From NCBI GenBank assembly GCA_021794835.1, contig JAJYQA010000029.1, positions 62,001 to 126,000 on the forward strand: DNA of 64,000 bases. Direction: 5' to 3'. The translations under genes were made by a program, and so were the position numbers. Shown here piece after piece: positions 34,194-43,919 of the stretch (position 1 is the first letter of the stretch; each line of letters begins with the position of its first letter). The notes under the pieces were generated by a model. The model had not been told where the DNA came from. It did no database searches and was given only the letters and a program-made list of their open reading frames with translations. The DNA comes from Actinomycetes bacterium (GTDB lineage: Bacteria; Actinomycetota; Aquicultoria; Aquicultorales; Aquicultoraceae).

Positions 34194-35610
34194 GACGTTT
34201 AACCTGCGCTACCTAGCAAAGCACAAACTTCGCATCACTACGATCATCTTTGGTGTTACCCTCGGCATTATAATGGTGGTTGCAACTGCACTCGTTAACC
34301 AAAGCATCCTTCGCTCCTATCATTCATTAGTCGATACGGCTGCTGGCAAGACCGGTCTGCAGGTCTTATCAAACACGAGAAGCGGTCTCCCGGCGTCCAT
34401 AGCAGATGAGGTAGCGCAAATCAAGGGAGTAAAAGCAGCCGTTCCAGTGGTTCGAAGCGATGTTTTTGCTTTTATCAACGGAAAGCAAGCCGGGAGTCTT
34501 CTCGTTTACGGCATAGATCGCAAAAAGGACACGAATGCCCGCAGCTACGAGTTCTCCGCCGGGAGGCAGTTTAGAGCAGGTGAGCCTGACGCAATCGTTC
34601 TTACTAAAGCTTGGGCTAATGAAAAAGGGCTTAAAACCGGCGATCACATAAACATCACCGGGTCTAGAGGTTTTAAAGAATTTAAAATAGTAGACCTTTT
34701 ATCTGATACCGGGCCTGCCCATGCAAATCTGGGTTCATTTGCCATTATGGACATAAACACTGCCCGGGGATTACTTAACAAGGCCGGCAAAATCGACCAA
34801 GTTGATGTTGTTCTTGAGGACGGCGAAAAACCCAATATTGTACAAGATCGCATTAAGCATAAACTCGATGGCAGGGCTGAAGTCGAGATACCTGCCACTC
34901 GAGGTACCGAAGTCCAGAGGTCTATGGAAAGTATGTCAATATTTTTAGATCTTGCGGCGATGATATCAATCTTTGTCGGTGCGTTTATTATTTTTAACAA
35001 TCTAGAGATAAGCGTCGAGGAGCGTCGATACGGCATAGGCACATTACGTGCGCTTGGTCTGCCAAGAAAGAAGATATTTACCCTTGTTATCTTTGAAGCA
35101 ATCCTCCTGGGTTTTATTGGCTCCATATTTGGAGTTGCCATAGGAACTCTATTAGCTAATCTTATGTCGACAGCTTTTGCCGATGCCATCTTGTCGTTTG
35201 AGAGGATAAGAATAACTGATCTCGGCGTCACACCACAAATTTTTATTCTTGGTATCTTGATGGGACCGGTTATGGCAGCGATAGCTTCAATGGGTCCCGC
35301 CATGAGAATGCTCAGAGTAGCCCCGCTAGAGGCGTTAAGACCTTTTGAAACTGCATGGAGACCTAGACCAAAAACTTGGAAACTGGTCGTAAGCGCATTG
35401 ATACTTGTTATTGGTGTAGGTTCACTGCTTATATTTGTCTATGTACTTGAAAACAACGATAAGTTATCACAGAACATGCAGTTAATAGGTAATTTTATCC
35501 TTGCGAGCATCTTTCTTACCTTCTTAGGGAGTGTTCTTTTGATGCCACATTTGTTTCTATACCCATCGGGCAGCAAGGGTCGCGCTCATTTACCTTACGA
35601 ATGGCCATAG
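34177..35610 (+). CDS. FtsX-family permease, N-terminal part (frameshifted)
   Basis: This 477-residue frame has an N-terminal helix (KLRITTIIFGVTLGIIMVVA), a MacB-like extracellular domain, the FtsX block EISVEERRYGIGTLRALGLP and further helices. After FLTFLGSVLLMP (about base 35545) the residues look out of frame and end at 35610. The second half of the same protein family continues in the next frame from 35601, so the gene appears to be one 850-residue, two-FtsX-domain permease broken by a one-base shift near 35540-35560. Whether this is a real mutation, a sequencing error or translational frameshifting cannot be told. Confidence 0.8.
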   Translation: MLTLFKTFNLRYLAKHKLRITTIIFGVTLGIIMVVATALVNQSILRSYHSLVDTAAGKTGLQVLSNTRSGLPASIADEVAQIKGVKAAVPVVRSDVFAFINGKQAGSLLVYGIDRKKDTNARSYEFSAGRQFRAGEPDAIVLTKAWANEKGLKTGDHINITGSRGFKEFKIVDLLSDTGPAHANLGSFAIMDINTARGLLNKAGKIDQVDVVLEDGEKPNIVQDRIKHKLDGRAEVEIPATRGTEVQRSMESMSIFLDLAAMISIFVGAFIIFNNLEISVEERRYGIGTLRALGLPRKKIFTLVIFEAILLGFIGSIFGVAIGTLLANLMSTAFADAILSFERIRITDLGVTPQIFILGILMGPVMAAIASMGPAMRMLRVAPLEALRPFETAWRPRPKTWKLVVSALILVIGVGSLLIFVYVLENNDKLSQNMQLIGNFILASIFLTFLGSVLLMPHLFLYPSGSKGRAHLPYEWP

Positions 35611-36740
35611 ATAACCTGCGAAGAGCACCTGGTCGCACCGCAGCCACAATAACTGGAATGATGGTCGCTGTTACCATGATGGTTACTATGAGCGGTGTGG
35701 TTGGTAGCATAATGATTCGCACAATGGACATACTTGACAAAATGATAGGCTGGGATCTCCTGGTTGAGGCTAATGTGTTTGGCTCGTCGGGTGGCGTTCC
35801 ATTGACTGAGAATTTTGGTAAGAAGCTGGCTAAGATCGATGGCGTGGACGTTGTTACCGCTGAAACATTTAATAGCATAAGGTTTAACGGTTACAATGTG
35901 CAGCTAACCACCCTTGACATGAGTAACTACTTTAAGTGGAGCAGACTTGATCTAAAAGAGGGTAGACAAGATCAAGTATGCGACGATCTTAAAAAAGGCG
36001 GCTCTATCATAGTCAACGCCGAGTTTGCTAAAAAATTTGGCTACAAGAAGGGTCAGAAAGTGACTCTCAATACTCCAACTGGAAAAGTAAAACTAAAAAT
36101 AGCTGGCGTATTTAATTACTTGACCCAAGAGCCGGGCGGTGCAATATTTATGGGTCGCAGTGATTATAAGAAATGTTGGAACGATTATTCGGTCGATTCT
36201 TTTGCAATCGTCGTCACAAAAGGCCAAAAGGCAAATGCCGTGGCTAATAAAATACAGGCCAGCTTTGCTAAGAACTACGGTGTAAAGGTTAGGGAGGCTT
36301 CGGAGTTTAAGAATAGTATAAGGGCACTTATTGATAAAGAGTTCTCGCTTACCGATATGCTGATCTACATCGCTATAATCGTTGCGTCCTTTGGGATAAT
36401 TAACTCATCATTGATAACAATACTGCAACGATCTCGCGAGCTAAGTGTTGTTAGGGCGTTAGGGGCCAAGCGCAGGCAGATTAGGCATATTATTTTAAAC
36501 GAGTCGGTCATCATGGGTCTTATAGGAGCTGCGTTTGGATCAATCCTCGGCATTAGCCTAGGGAAGCTTACGGTCCTAGGCGACGGGATCATTCTCGATA
36601 TGTCTATAAAATATTATGTGCCATGGATTACTATACTAGGTGCCTTTGCTATCTCGCTAGGAATGACTGCTATGGGTTCCTTAATTCCAGCACGGGCCGC
36701 CTTAAAGCGTGAGATCGTCGAGGGAATTAGCTATGAATAA
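35601..36740 (+). CDS. FtsX-family permease, C-terminal part (frameshifted)
   Basis: This 379-residue frame begins MAIDNLRRAPGRTAATITGM, which is the usual centre of long two-domain FtsX permeases, then has an extracellular domain and the second FtsX block (LITILQRSRELSVVRALGAK, then SVIMGLIGAAFGSILG). The frame is open upstream of its ATG as DATFVSIPIGQQGSRSFTLR, which joins naturally to the end of the preceding frame. As a stand-alone protein it would lack a ribosome site, so it depends on the frame being restored. Confidence 0.8.
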   Translation: MAIDNLRRAPGRTAATITGMMVAVTMMVTMSGVVGSIMIRTMDILDKMIGWDLLVEANVFGSSGGVPLTENFGKKLAKIDGVDVVTAETFNSIRFNGYNVQLTTLDMSNYFKWSRLDLKEGRQDQVCDDLKKGGSIIVNAEFAKKFGYKKGQKVTLNTPTGKVKLKIAGVFNYLTQEPGGAIFMGRSDYKKCWNDYSVDSFAIVVTKGQKANAVANKIQASFAKNYGVKVREASEFKNSIRALIDKEFSLTDMLIYIAIIVASFGIINSSLITILQRSRELSVVRALGAKRRQIRHIILNESVIMGLIGAAFGSILGISLGKLTVLGDGIILDMSIKYYVPWITILGAFAISLGMTAMGSLIPARAALKREIVEGISYE

Positions 36741-36742
36741 TT

Positions 36743-38233
36743 TCATTCTGCCGGGGTGTCAAGCAAGTATGCTTGGTCAGAGAATTCAGCGGATCCGTTA
36801 AGCATAACCACAGTGCCGGCATAAACCCCGTCGTTGTCGTAGATAAAACTTACTTCGGCGGTAACGTTAAGGGAACTTAGCTTTACTCTTTTAATAGACC
36901 GGGAGCCGATATTTTGGTAGATAAAACCTGCAAGTTCAGGATCAACGGCGTCGATACTCATACCGGGACTTAAACTACCCAGCAAGAAATTGGCCACGAG
37001 GTTTGCCTGGACAACTCTATGATTTTTGTCTACATAGACGACTCCCTGGGGCGAGGCATTTATTAACTGCGACAGAGCATGACCGCGATTTTCTTCTTCT
37101 TTGCTGTTTGTCCTTATAACGGTAAGGGCACCCAGCACTTTACTCTTCCTGGTAATTGGAGAGTGAACTACCTGCCATAGACGGTCGGCAGTTTTGAGGG
37201 TCATGGTGCCATACTTGTTTTGCCTTTGGTCGTCTCCGATATGTCCCAATAACTCTTCTAGCTTCGTGCCTTTTAAGGACCCTCTCTTAGGGCCAGAGTC
37301 AAAGATTTCGTGTGCCGCCCTATTGGCGAAAAGCACACGACCTGCATTGTTTGAGACAATTACTCCTTCATTTACGTGGTTAAATATAGTGAAATCAATG
37401 TTTTCGAAGTAAATTCTAGCACTGTTCATCCTCCATAATTCCACCAGGAGTTGGTAAAGGCACCAGTAAAGGGCAAATAGCAAAAACATGATAGTGATAA
37501 CCCTAAAAGTATCGAAGTTGTTATCCTTCTGAAAGAAATACAGTCGCCAGGGAAGACGGTCTAGCTGCTGAGTCTTGATATTGTATTGCAAGTGGTTGGC
37601 AGAAAATACTTTCTCCCGGCCGGTAAATTGATCAAGCAGATTGCGGTCAAAAGGCCAAACTATGGGATAGTTATGGTTATCGAAAATGGCCACCTGGAAG
37701 GTGCTGCTTAAGAACTCGTAACTCAGCTTTTGTTGAAAATCCGAAATAGTATAGTCTACTGCAAGCCACTCATTTTTCAGCGGTGTTACTACGGTTATTA
37801 CTGCTTGCGCATTATTGTCGGAGTGCACGCCTAAGATCTGGGTACCGGCGTGCGGCAGCTTCTTCCAGGATTCTTTTGGGAACATATAATTGTTGGTGTA
37901 GCCTTCGGGAGCCTGGTGGATTATCCGGCCATTATTGTTAAGGATATAAATTCCGGTAATGCGGTGATCAAAAGAGAGCAACTCTTTTAAGGAGCCGTTC
38001 CCTTCATCTTTTTGGCTGAGCACTTTTTTGGCTACCCCGTCTGTGACCTCTTGTAGATCGTTTAAGAAGATATTTGTTTTGTTGATAGCCACCTGACGGA
38101 TGCTTTCCTCGTAGTCGTTCATTACTACCTTTAAAAAACGAAACCCGGCGATAAAAAGCACGGTGATAATGCTTAGAAAGAGAAGCATGGTAAACATCAG
38201 CCAGGCATTGTTAGCCTTCGAAGACTTTTTCAT
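36743..38233 (-). CDS. Membrane PAS-domain sensor protein without kinase domain
   Basis: This 496-residue protein has a membrane helix near the start, an extracytoplasmic sensor region (about residues 35-240, with HRITGIYILNNNGRIIHQAP typical of Cache/dCache folds), a second helix (VITIMFLLFALYWCLYQLL) and two cytoplasmic PAS domains (NHVNEGVIVSNNAGRVLFAN and INASPQGVVYVDKNHRVVQA). No HisKA, HATPase, GGDEF or output domain follows. AGGAG precedes the ATG. It is the third gene after the NarX-like kinase and NarL-like regulator and probably supplies an accessory signal to them. Confidence 0.78.
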   Translation of the reverse strand: MKKSSKANNAWLMFTMLLFLSIITVLFIAGFRFLKVVMNDYEESIRQVAINKTNIFLNDLQEVTDGVAKKVLSQKDEGNGSLKELLSFDHRITGIYILNNNGRIIHQAPEGYTNNYMFPKESWKKLPHAGTQILGVHSDNNAQAVITVVTPLKNEWLAVDYTISDFQQKLSYEFLSSTFQVAIFDNHNYPIVWPFDRNLLDQFTGREKVFSANHLQYNIKTQQLDRLPWRLYFFQKDNNFDTFRVITIMFLLFALYWCLYQLLVELWRMNSARIYFENIDFTIFNHVNEGVIVSNNAGRVLFANRAAHEIFDSGPKRGSLKGTKLEELLGHIGDDQRQNKYGTMTLKTADRLWQVVHSPITRKSKVLGALTVIRTNSKEEENRGHALSQLINASPQGVVYVDKNHRVVQANLVANFLLGSLSPGMSIDAVDPELAGFIYQNIGSRSIKRVKLSSLNVTAEVSFIYDNDGVYAGTVVMLNGSAEFSDQAYLLDTPAE

Positions 38234-38248
38234 ACCGGTCTCCTGTTA

Positions 38249-38860
38249 TCACAGTAAACCCTTGCGGGCCGCTGTCGCCAGGGCTTCTTCTATGGCTTTG
38301 GCCCCCAGTTTGGTACATATACCTTTTATTCTACGGCGCAGCGTTGAAAGGCTTAAATAAAGTTCGGCGGCCACTTCTTTCTGATTTTTACCCTGAGCGA
38401 TAAGTTGCAGGATATTTGCTTCCATATCGGAAAGACCCGGCGTGGATGGCTTTAACAGCCATTCAGCCTGCAGGCTGGGGTAAAGGTAGGCACCGCCTTT
38501 GACAACCATATTAATAGCCGATTTAATTTCGTCAAAGAAGGCGTATTTAGGCACAAACCCGTGGATACCCCGTTCCATGGCTTTGCGGATAAAAGTTATG
38601 TCGTCGTACGTGGTAAGAGCAACCAATTTTAACTGCGGGTTAGTCTGAGTCATAAGTTCGCAGAGGTTCAGACCATCTCCGTCCGGCAGGCCGATGTCTA
38701 AGAGTACAACATCCACATCCTGGTTGATGTTTTGTACCGCCTGGGCGCAGGAGTCCGCCTCTGCTACAACCTGCATGTTCTCTTCCATATCGAGCAGCTT
38801 CTTTAAACCTTCCCGAAAAATATTATGGTCTTCTACCAGCATAATCCCGATCTTTTTCAC
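38249..38860 (-). CDS. NarL/LuxR-type response regulator
   Basis: This 203-residue regulator has a receiver domain (MLVEDHNIFREGLKKLL, phospho-acceptor Asp in VVLLDIGLPDGDGL near residue 55) and a LuxR-type helix-turn-helix (LSDMEANILQLIAQGKNQKE, VAAELYLSLSTLRRRIKGIC). It overlaps the kinase gene by about 38 bases and is followed by the PAS sensor. The likely target is the divergent sulfate-exporter-type gene across the 450-base intergenic region; that is inferred from position. Confidence 0.92.
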   Translation of the reverse strand: MKKIGIMLVEDHNIFREGLKKLLDMEENMQVVAEADSCAQAVQNINQDVDVVLLDIGLPDGDGLNLCELMTQTNPQLKLVALTTYDDITFIRKAMERGIHGFVPKYAFFDEIKSAINMVVKGGAYLYPSLQAEWLLKPSTPGLSDMEANILQLIAQGKNQKEVAAELYLSLSTLRRRIKGICTKLGAKAIEEALATAARKGLL

Positions 38861-40469
38861 TTGCTTCCGACCCTTCCGTTTGCAAGGTTAGATTTATATA
38901 AAAACCGCCATCCTTGAAGCCGTAAGCCAGCTCCCCACCGATCAACCTGGCCCGTTCCTTCATCCCCCACAATCCCTTACCGGGTTGTAAAGCGGTCTCT
39001 TTTATGTCACCGTTATCTAGAATCTCTATTCTCAGAGTACCATCAGTTTCGGTAAAATGGATATCCACCTCAGAAGCATTTGAGTGTTTGGCTACGTTAA
39101 TTAGGGCTTCCTGAATAATGCGGTAGATTGAGATTTCTTCTTTTCGGGTGAGATTAAAGGAGTGGCGCTGGTAAAACATATAAACCTTCTTGCCATGTAC
39201 ATGCTCGAAGTTATCACAGTAGGATTCGAGGGCGGGGATTAACCCGACCTTTTCGATAATATACGGGTGAATATCGTTCATAATGCTTCTCATATCGATT
39301 GCCGCGTTCTGGCATTGCGTCCGCAAAGTGAGTAGACTCTCTCTTACTTCAGGTAAGAGGTGACCTTTATTTTTTCGCAGAGCAAAATCCAGACCGTGAA
39401 TAATACTGGATAGGTACCGCCCGATCCAGTCGTGAATCTCGATTGCAAGCTGCTTTCTTTCTCTCTCAATCGCGTCCAGCAGCATATTGCTATCTGCGAG
39501 TCCTGTTTCTTCCCGCGTTACCAGCACAGCTCCCAGGGGTTTATTAAAGGAGCGAATTGGAATGCAATCCACTGACAGGGGAAGTTTAACTTCTCCCCGG
39601 CTATAATTCAGCCGGTAATTGGTAACCTTTTCGTTTTGTAAAAGGGCTTCGTAGAGCGGTTGCATTACGCTTTGCAAGCAGGGATACAGCATCAAAAGCT
39701 CATCCAAACTTTTTCCCTCCGCAGCTTTCTTTGGCAGCTTAAAAAGGTTTTCGGCAGAATCGTTTAGTTGCCGCAATCTTTCTTTGCGGTCGATGAGCAT
39801 GATGGCATATGGGGAATCTTTTATCAGGTTAGTTAGATAAAAATATCTAACTAACCACGGCCATACTACTAAGCCCCCGAGCAATAAAGCCCCCAGCGTG
39901 AACAAGAAAATAAGCAGCGCGAAAAATCGCTCTTTGGCCATCAGCATCGAGAAGTGGCCGAGAGACCCTTTGCTTTCCTGATCGTTTATTTCGTTAAGCA
40001 TCTGCGCCTTATTTACCAATTGCCGTGACATATCCCGATACTGCCATAGCAAGAGCTCCCGATTTTTGTCTGCAGAGGATTGCATATCGGGTATTACCTC
40101 TTGCTTTACAAATGTGTTATAGGACTCGTTTAGCGAGACCAACTCCATCACGCTTTGCTTTTGGGATTGCCTTACACTGTTATAAAGCTCGAGTTCTTTT
40201 TTGATGGTTTCAGGGCTGTATCGCTGGATATTATTAAGCGACTGCGAGTCTTTATAGAGGATATATTCCTGGACATTATTTGTCAGGTTATAAATACTTG
40301 CAGATACTTCATCGTATTTTTGTCGATTCTGGACTTCTTGCTGCAACTGGTTTAGTTGTTGAGGTAGGCTGTAGCCGGTGTAAAGTAGCAATAAAACCGG
40401 CAATAGCATAAAAATTAGCGATAGGCCTGCTCTGCCTAACCAAGCTCTTATAGCTGTCAATGCCTTCAC
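38823..40469 (-). CDS. NarX/LiaS-type sensor histidine kinase
   Basis: This 548-residue kinase has a membrane helix, a helical extracytoplasmic region (about residues 35-165), a second helix, a PAS domain (LIKDSPYAIMLIDRKERLRQ), a HisKA_3 box with the phosphorylated His in LAIEIHDWIGRYLSSIIHGL and a HATPase domain (PGKGLWGMKERARLIGGEL). It starts at GTG 40469 and is the first gene of the kinase-regulator-PAS protein unit, facing the PSE transporter gene. Confidence 0.92.
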   Translation of the reverse strand: MKALTAIRAWLGRAGLSLIFMLLPVLLLLYTGYSLPQQLNQLQQEVQNRQKYDEVSASIYNLTNNVQEYILYKDSQSLNNIQRYSPETIKKELELYNSVRQSQKQSVMELVSLNESYNTFVKQEVIPDMQSSADKNRELLLWQYRDMSRQLVNKAQMLNEINDQESKGSLGHFSMLMAKERFFALLIFLFTLGALLLGGLVVWPWLVRYFYLTNLIKDSPYAIMLIDRKERLRQLNDSAENLFKLPKKAAEGKSLDELLMLYPCLQSVMQPLYEALLQNEKVTNYRLNYSRGEVKLPLSVDCIPIRSFNKPLGAVLVTREETGLADSNMLLDAIERERKQLAIEIHDWIGRYLSSIIHGLDFALRKNKGHLLPEVRESLLTLRTQCQNAAIDMRSIMNDIHPYIIEKVGLIPALESYCDNFEHVHGKKVYMFYQRHSFNLTRKEEISIYRIIQEALINVAKHSNASEVDIHFTETDGTLRIEILDNGDIKETALQPGKGLWGMKERARLIGGELAYGFKDGGFYINLTLQTEGSEASEKDRDYAGRRP

Positions 40470-40917
40470 CTTCGTTCCGGTGTTTTTTTACTTATCTAAT
40501 AATAATTCGCAAGGTTGATGAAATACCAGAAAGGCACATACAGGTCGTTAATTTGATTTGTTATTGTCGATATCTGATATTAGCATAACATTACCTGCCC
40601 GAAACTCAAAGGTCACGCGCTTCTTTCGTGAACCAAAATGTCCACACTGATGAGCGATACCATTCACTTATTTGTCAAAAAGAGCCATTCCATATCAAAA
40701 CCGTTTAATTACTGGATTTAAGCAGATAGAGTTTAGTATAGATAACTTGAACCCAGGTTCATGGATGGGTCATGGGGAGGAGGGGTTGATTCTTAGCAAA
40801 CAAAGACGACGAATTGAACTACCGGAGAGGAGGCGGGGGAAGAATAAACTACGGTATAGCTGTGCAAAACACAGCACATGTAATGCCCATTGGCTTTACC
40901 TTAAGGAGATGTAAGAA
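40470..40917. other. Intergenic regulatory region between divergent operons
   Basis: This 448-base gap separates the sensor kinase and the PSE transporter gene. A frame at 40672-40914 is not convincing: low-complexity Arg/Glu, no ribosome site. A small hairpin GCTGTG-CAAAA-CACAGC lies at 40859-40875 in the transporter leader, and AAGGAG at 40902-40907 is its ribosome site. The space is large enough for two promoters and response-regulator sites; I see no clear palindrome to name. Confidence 0.5.
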
Positions 40918-42309
40918 ATGAGCGAACATGTAGAAACAATTACGAGTGAACCAGCATTAAGGCAGCAATTAGGCTGGTCTGAGCTATGGAAAAAAGAAGA
41001 TTGGTGGGCTATCTACCTTGGAATCGGCATAGTAATTATCGCACTCATCGCGTTTCTAAACGGAAGCACCTTTATAAAATCGCTCTCTATTAACCCCGGA
41101 GGGCTTAAATGGACATCTTTCAGCCAGTTATTGAGCCACTTTGCAAAAAACTATCAACTTTATATCCTGCAACTAATTTCATGGCTTATTATTTTTGGGA
41201 TTTCAACGAGAGTGCTGGGCATAAGTACATCGAAATTTATCCCATCCTTTATTGTTCTTTATGCGCTGTCAATAGTAATGTTTTCAATCGGTGGATGGGC
41301 AAATGCTTCTAAGTATAACCTTGAGCCGCCGCTTGTAGCTCTGGTTATAGGTCTATTAATAGCAAACGTCATCCCTTTGCCTAAGTGGATGGATGCTGGA
41401 TTCAGGGTGGAATATTATATCAAGACAGGAATCGTTCTTCTTGGCGCAACCTTTCCTATAACACTAGTAGTATCTGCAGGGCCCGTTGCTCTTGTTCAGG
41501 CGACCGTAATCTCCCTTATAACATGCCTAACAATCTATTTTGCAGCAACTAAAATTTTTGGCCTTGATAAAAGACTTGGGGCGGTTATCGGTACCGGTGG
41601 TGCCGTATGCGGCGTATCGGGGTCGATGGCCATAGCAAGTGCGGTAGGAGCCAAGAAGGAACACCTTTATACCTCAGTAACCCTTGTGGTTGTATGGGCT
41701 CTGGTGATGATATTATTTATACCGTTTGTAGCAAAGGCCCTCGGTCTTCATCCGGGTATAGCCGGTGCGTGGGTAGGTACATCTGAATTTGCCGATGCCG
41801 CCGGTTTTGCCGCTGCTACTGCATACGGTCACATGGCTGGCAACGAGAACGCCGCCATACAGGGATTTACCCTTATGAAGGTTATAGGAAGAGACATGTG
41901 GATCGGAATCTGGTCGTTCATCTTCGCGCTTATAGCCTGCCTGAAATGGGAGAAAGAGGAGTCTGGCAGAAAGCCGGATGCAATGGAAATCTGGTGGAGA
42001 TTTCCAAAGTTTGTTATTGGTTTCTTTGTAGCCTCATTTTTCATGACTAGTATAACGGCCAGCTATTCGGCAGCGCAGTTTAGTAAAGTTGTAAAGCCTG
42101 ACCTAATTGCACCAATAGTTTCGCTTAGGACGTGGGCGTTCATATTTTGTTTCTTAAGCATCGGGCTCACGACCCGGTTTAGAGAACTTAAAGCTGCCGG
42201 CTGGAAACCGTTCGGCGCATTTACCATCGGGGTTTTAGTAAACGTGACGTTGGGTTTTCTTCTTTCCGTTTATGCTTTTGGTCACTACTGGATGAATCTT
42301 GGAAAGTAG
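40918..42309 (+). CDS. Putative sulfate exporter family (YeiH-like) transporter, long form
   Basis: This 463-residue integral membrane protein has about 11-12 spans. The family signature is visible as LEPPLVALVIGLLIANVIPL, YYIKTGIVLLGATFPI, AVIGTGGAVCGVSGSMAIAS (the conserved G-x-A-I/V-C-G-x-S/A re-entrant element) and FADAAGFAAATAYGHMAG. Members are called YeiH or putative sulfate exporters (PSE) on limited evidence. It has an N-terminal extension of about 100 residues with two extra spans compared with the paralogue at 42763. Position opposite the two-component system suggests control by it. Confidence 0.85.
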   Translation: MSEHVETITSEPALRQQLGWSELWKKEDWWAIYLGIGIVIIALIAFLNGSTFIKSLSINPGGLKWTSFSQLLSHFAKNYQLYILQLISWLIIFGISTRVLGISTSKFIPSFIVLYALSIVMFSIGGWANASKYNLEPPLVALVIGLLIANVIPLPKWMDAGFRVEYYIKTGIVLLGATFPITLVVSAGPVALVQATVISLITCLTIYFAATKIFGLDKRLGAVIGTGGAVCGVSGSMAIASAVGAKKEHLYTSVTLVVVWALVMILFIPFVAKALGLHPGIAGAWVGTSEFADAAGFAAATAYGHMAGNENAAIQGFTLMKVIGRDMWIGIWSFIFALIACLKWEKEESGRKPDAMEIWWRFPKFVIGFFVASFFMTSITASYSAAQFSKVVKPDLIAPIVSLRTWAFIFCFLSIGLTTRFRELKAAGWKPFGAFTIGVLVNVTLGFLLSVYAFGHYWMNLGK

Positions 42310-42374
42310 GATTGCCTCGGCTTAGTAATATATCTTAGTAATAACATATCTATTAGCGGTTGGGAGGAATAGCT

Positions 42375-42593
42375 ATGGAGATAAATGATAGGTGTGGGGA
42401 CTGCGAGTTTTTTAACAACGATCCTGAGTGGATAGAAGCTGCCTTCCCGGGGCTAAATTCGCTGAGCTCAGCTTATGCCTCAGTAAGAGCCGAAGCAGGA
42501 ACATGTAGTCGTCGTGGGTTGTTCCTTCCTCCCTGGAAGGAAAGCTGCAGATACTTTAAGCATATCGAGAGGGCATGCATCCCTTCAGACTAA
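42375..42593 (+). CDS. Small Cys-rich protein
   Basis: A 72-residue soluble protein with four cysteines: C7-G-D-C10 near the start (DRCGDCEFF) and two more in GTCSRRG and ESCRYF, a layout able to bind zinc or an iron-sulfur cluster. GGGAGG at 42361-42366 sets ATG 42375. It lies between two PSE transporter genes, ending with a terminator, so it may be an accessory of the first transporter. I do not recognise a named family. Confidence 0.7.
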   Translation: MEINDRCGDCEFFNNDPEWIEAAFPGLNSLSSAYASVRAEAGTCSRRGLFLPPWKESCRYFKHIERACIPSD

Positions 42594-42625
42594 TTATTCC
42601 CTTCGCACTGGCTTTCTATACCAGG

Positions 42626-42659
42626 AAAGTAGCCGGAGAACCTGCTTTCCGGCTACTTT
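42626..42659 (+). terminator. Rho-independent-type hairpin
   Basis: AAAGTAGCCGGA, 10-base loop, TCCGGCTACTTT; T-rich sequence follows. It ends the first transporter unit. Confidence 0.75.
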
Positions 42660-42762
42660 GCGCTTTTATGCTGTTTTTGCGTCTCCCTTTTTGATAGAAT
42701 CTAAAGTAGTTATTTTTTAAGGTTTGTATCTAGGGTTAAGGACTTTTCCGGAGGCTAGTGTC

Positions 42763-43884
42763 TTGCGCAAGTTCGCCCTTTTTTATAGACCCATCCCCGG
42801 CATTTTACTCATGCTGGCTATTGCCATCCTCGCTCGCGGCGGTGCTGATTTAGGCCTGCCCTGGTGGCCCGGCATTGAGGCGTATTTTGCCGCAAGCGCC
42901 ATCATGAAGAGAATCTTAATTGATATCTTGCACCTGAATTACATCCTTATATCCATTATCCTAGGAATGCTTCTGGCAAACATTCTGGGTATCCCCCGCT
43001 GGGCCGCGTCCGGTGTAGCTACGTCTAGACTTTTTATTAAGATTGGGGTTGTTTTACTAGGCTCACTCTATAGCGTAATGGATCTGGCTAGGTTGGGGGG
43101 TATGGCGGTTGCCATAATTGTAGGGTTTATTGTTTTGATGCTGGCCTTTACCCTGTGGCTTGGCAAGAGAGTTGGTATGGAGGAGTCGGGGGCAGCTACA
43201 TTGGCGGCCGGAACGGCAATATGCGGCGTAGCCGCCGTTGTAGCCGTAGCTCCAGTTGTAAGGGCCAAAAATACCGACGTAATTTACTCTATTGCTGCTA
43301 TTCTTGCATTTGGCTTGGCAAGCCTATTTTTGTTTCCGGTGATCGGCACACTAGTTGGATTAAGCGCCCATCAATTCGGCGTCTGGGCCGGTACCGGTAT
43401 ATTAAACTCCGGACAGGTCCTTGCGGTGTGTTTGGGATTTGATCCGGGGAATATTGCCCATGTTTCGGAGAGTCTTAAAACAGGTGAGATTTATAACCTC
43501 ACCCGCGTTATCTTCCTCCCGTTCGTAGTGCTCTTTCTGGCCTTCTCGGCCAGCCGCTTTGCCTCATCGGAGGACGATATAAATATCAACACCAGCCTGT
43601 GGAGTAAGTTCCCGTTGTTCGTGTTGGGTTTTCTAATCGTGGTCTTTCTTACTTCTTTCGGTCTGCTGGGTCCCACATCACCGCCTTCGAAAGAGCTCAC
43701 TCTCATACGTAATCTATATAGTTGGTTTTTTGCTATAGGCCTGGCAGGTCAGGGGATGCAAATATCCCTGTCTGAGTTGCGGCAGGCAGGTGGCAAAACA
43801 TTGATGGTGGGCACTGCAGCCGGTTTTTTTAAAGCGTTGGCAGCACTGGCGGTAGTACTGCTTTTTGTATCACAGCAACCTTAG
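42763..43884 (+). CDS. Putative sulfate exporter family (YeiH-like) transporter, short form
   Basis: This protein of about 373 residues is the second family member, with 10-11 spans and the motifs ILGMLLANILGI, IKIGVVLLGSLYSVMDLA, AGTAICGVAAVVAVAPVV and GVWAGTGILNSGQVLAVCLG. TTG 42763 is preferred to TTG 42724 because GGAGG (42750-42754) is eight bases upstream. The last helix is followed after 35 bases by a tiny membrane protein gene. The substrate may be sulfite, taurine-derived or other sulfur oxyanions; this is not shown. Confidence 0.83.
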   Translation: MRKFALFYRPIPGILLMLAIAILARGGADLGLPWWPGIEAYFAASAIMKRILIDILHLNYILISIILGMLLANILGIPRWAASGVATSRLFIKIGVVLLGSLYSVMDLARLGGMAVAIIVGFIVLMLAFTLWLGKRVGMEESGAATLAAGTAICGVAAVVAVAPVVRAKNTDVIYSIAAILAFGLASLFLFPVIGTLVGLSAHQFGVWAGTGILNSGQVLAVCLGFDPGNIAHVSESLKTGEIYNLTRVIFLPFVVLFLAFSASRFASSEDDININTSLWSKFPLFVLGFLIVVFLTSFGLLGPTSPPSKELTLIRNLYSWFFAIGLAGQGMQISLSELRQAGGKTLMVGTAAGFFKALAALAVVLLFVSQQP

Positions 43885-43919
43885 TATAGGGGGTGGGTAT
43901 TATCTGGAGGATGGATACT

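Noticed and set aside
40672..40914. 80-residue frame before the PSE transporter
   Set aside because: No ribosome binding site, biased composition and no recognisable motif; treated as intergenic.
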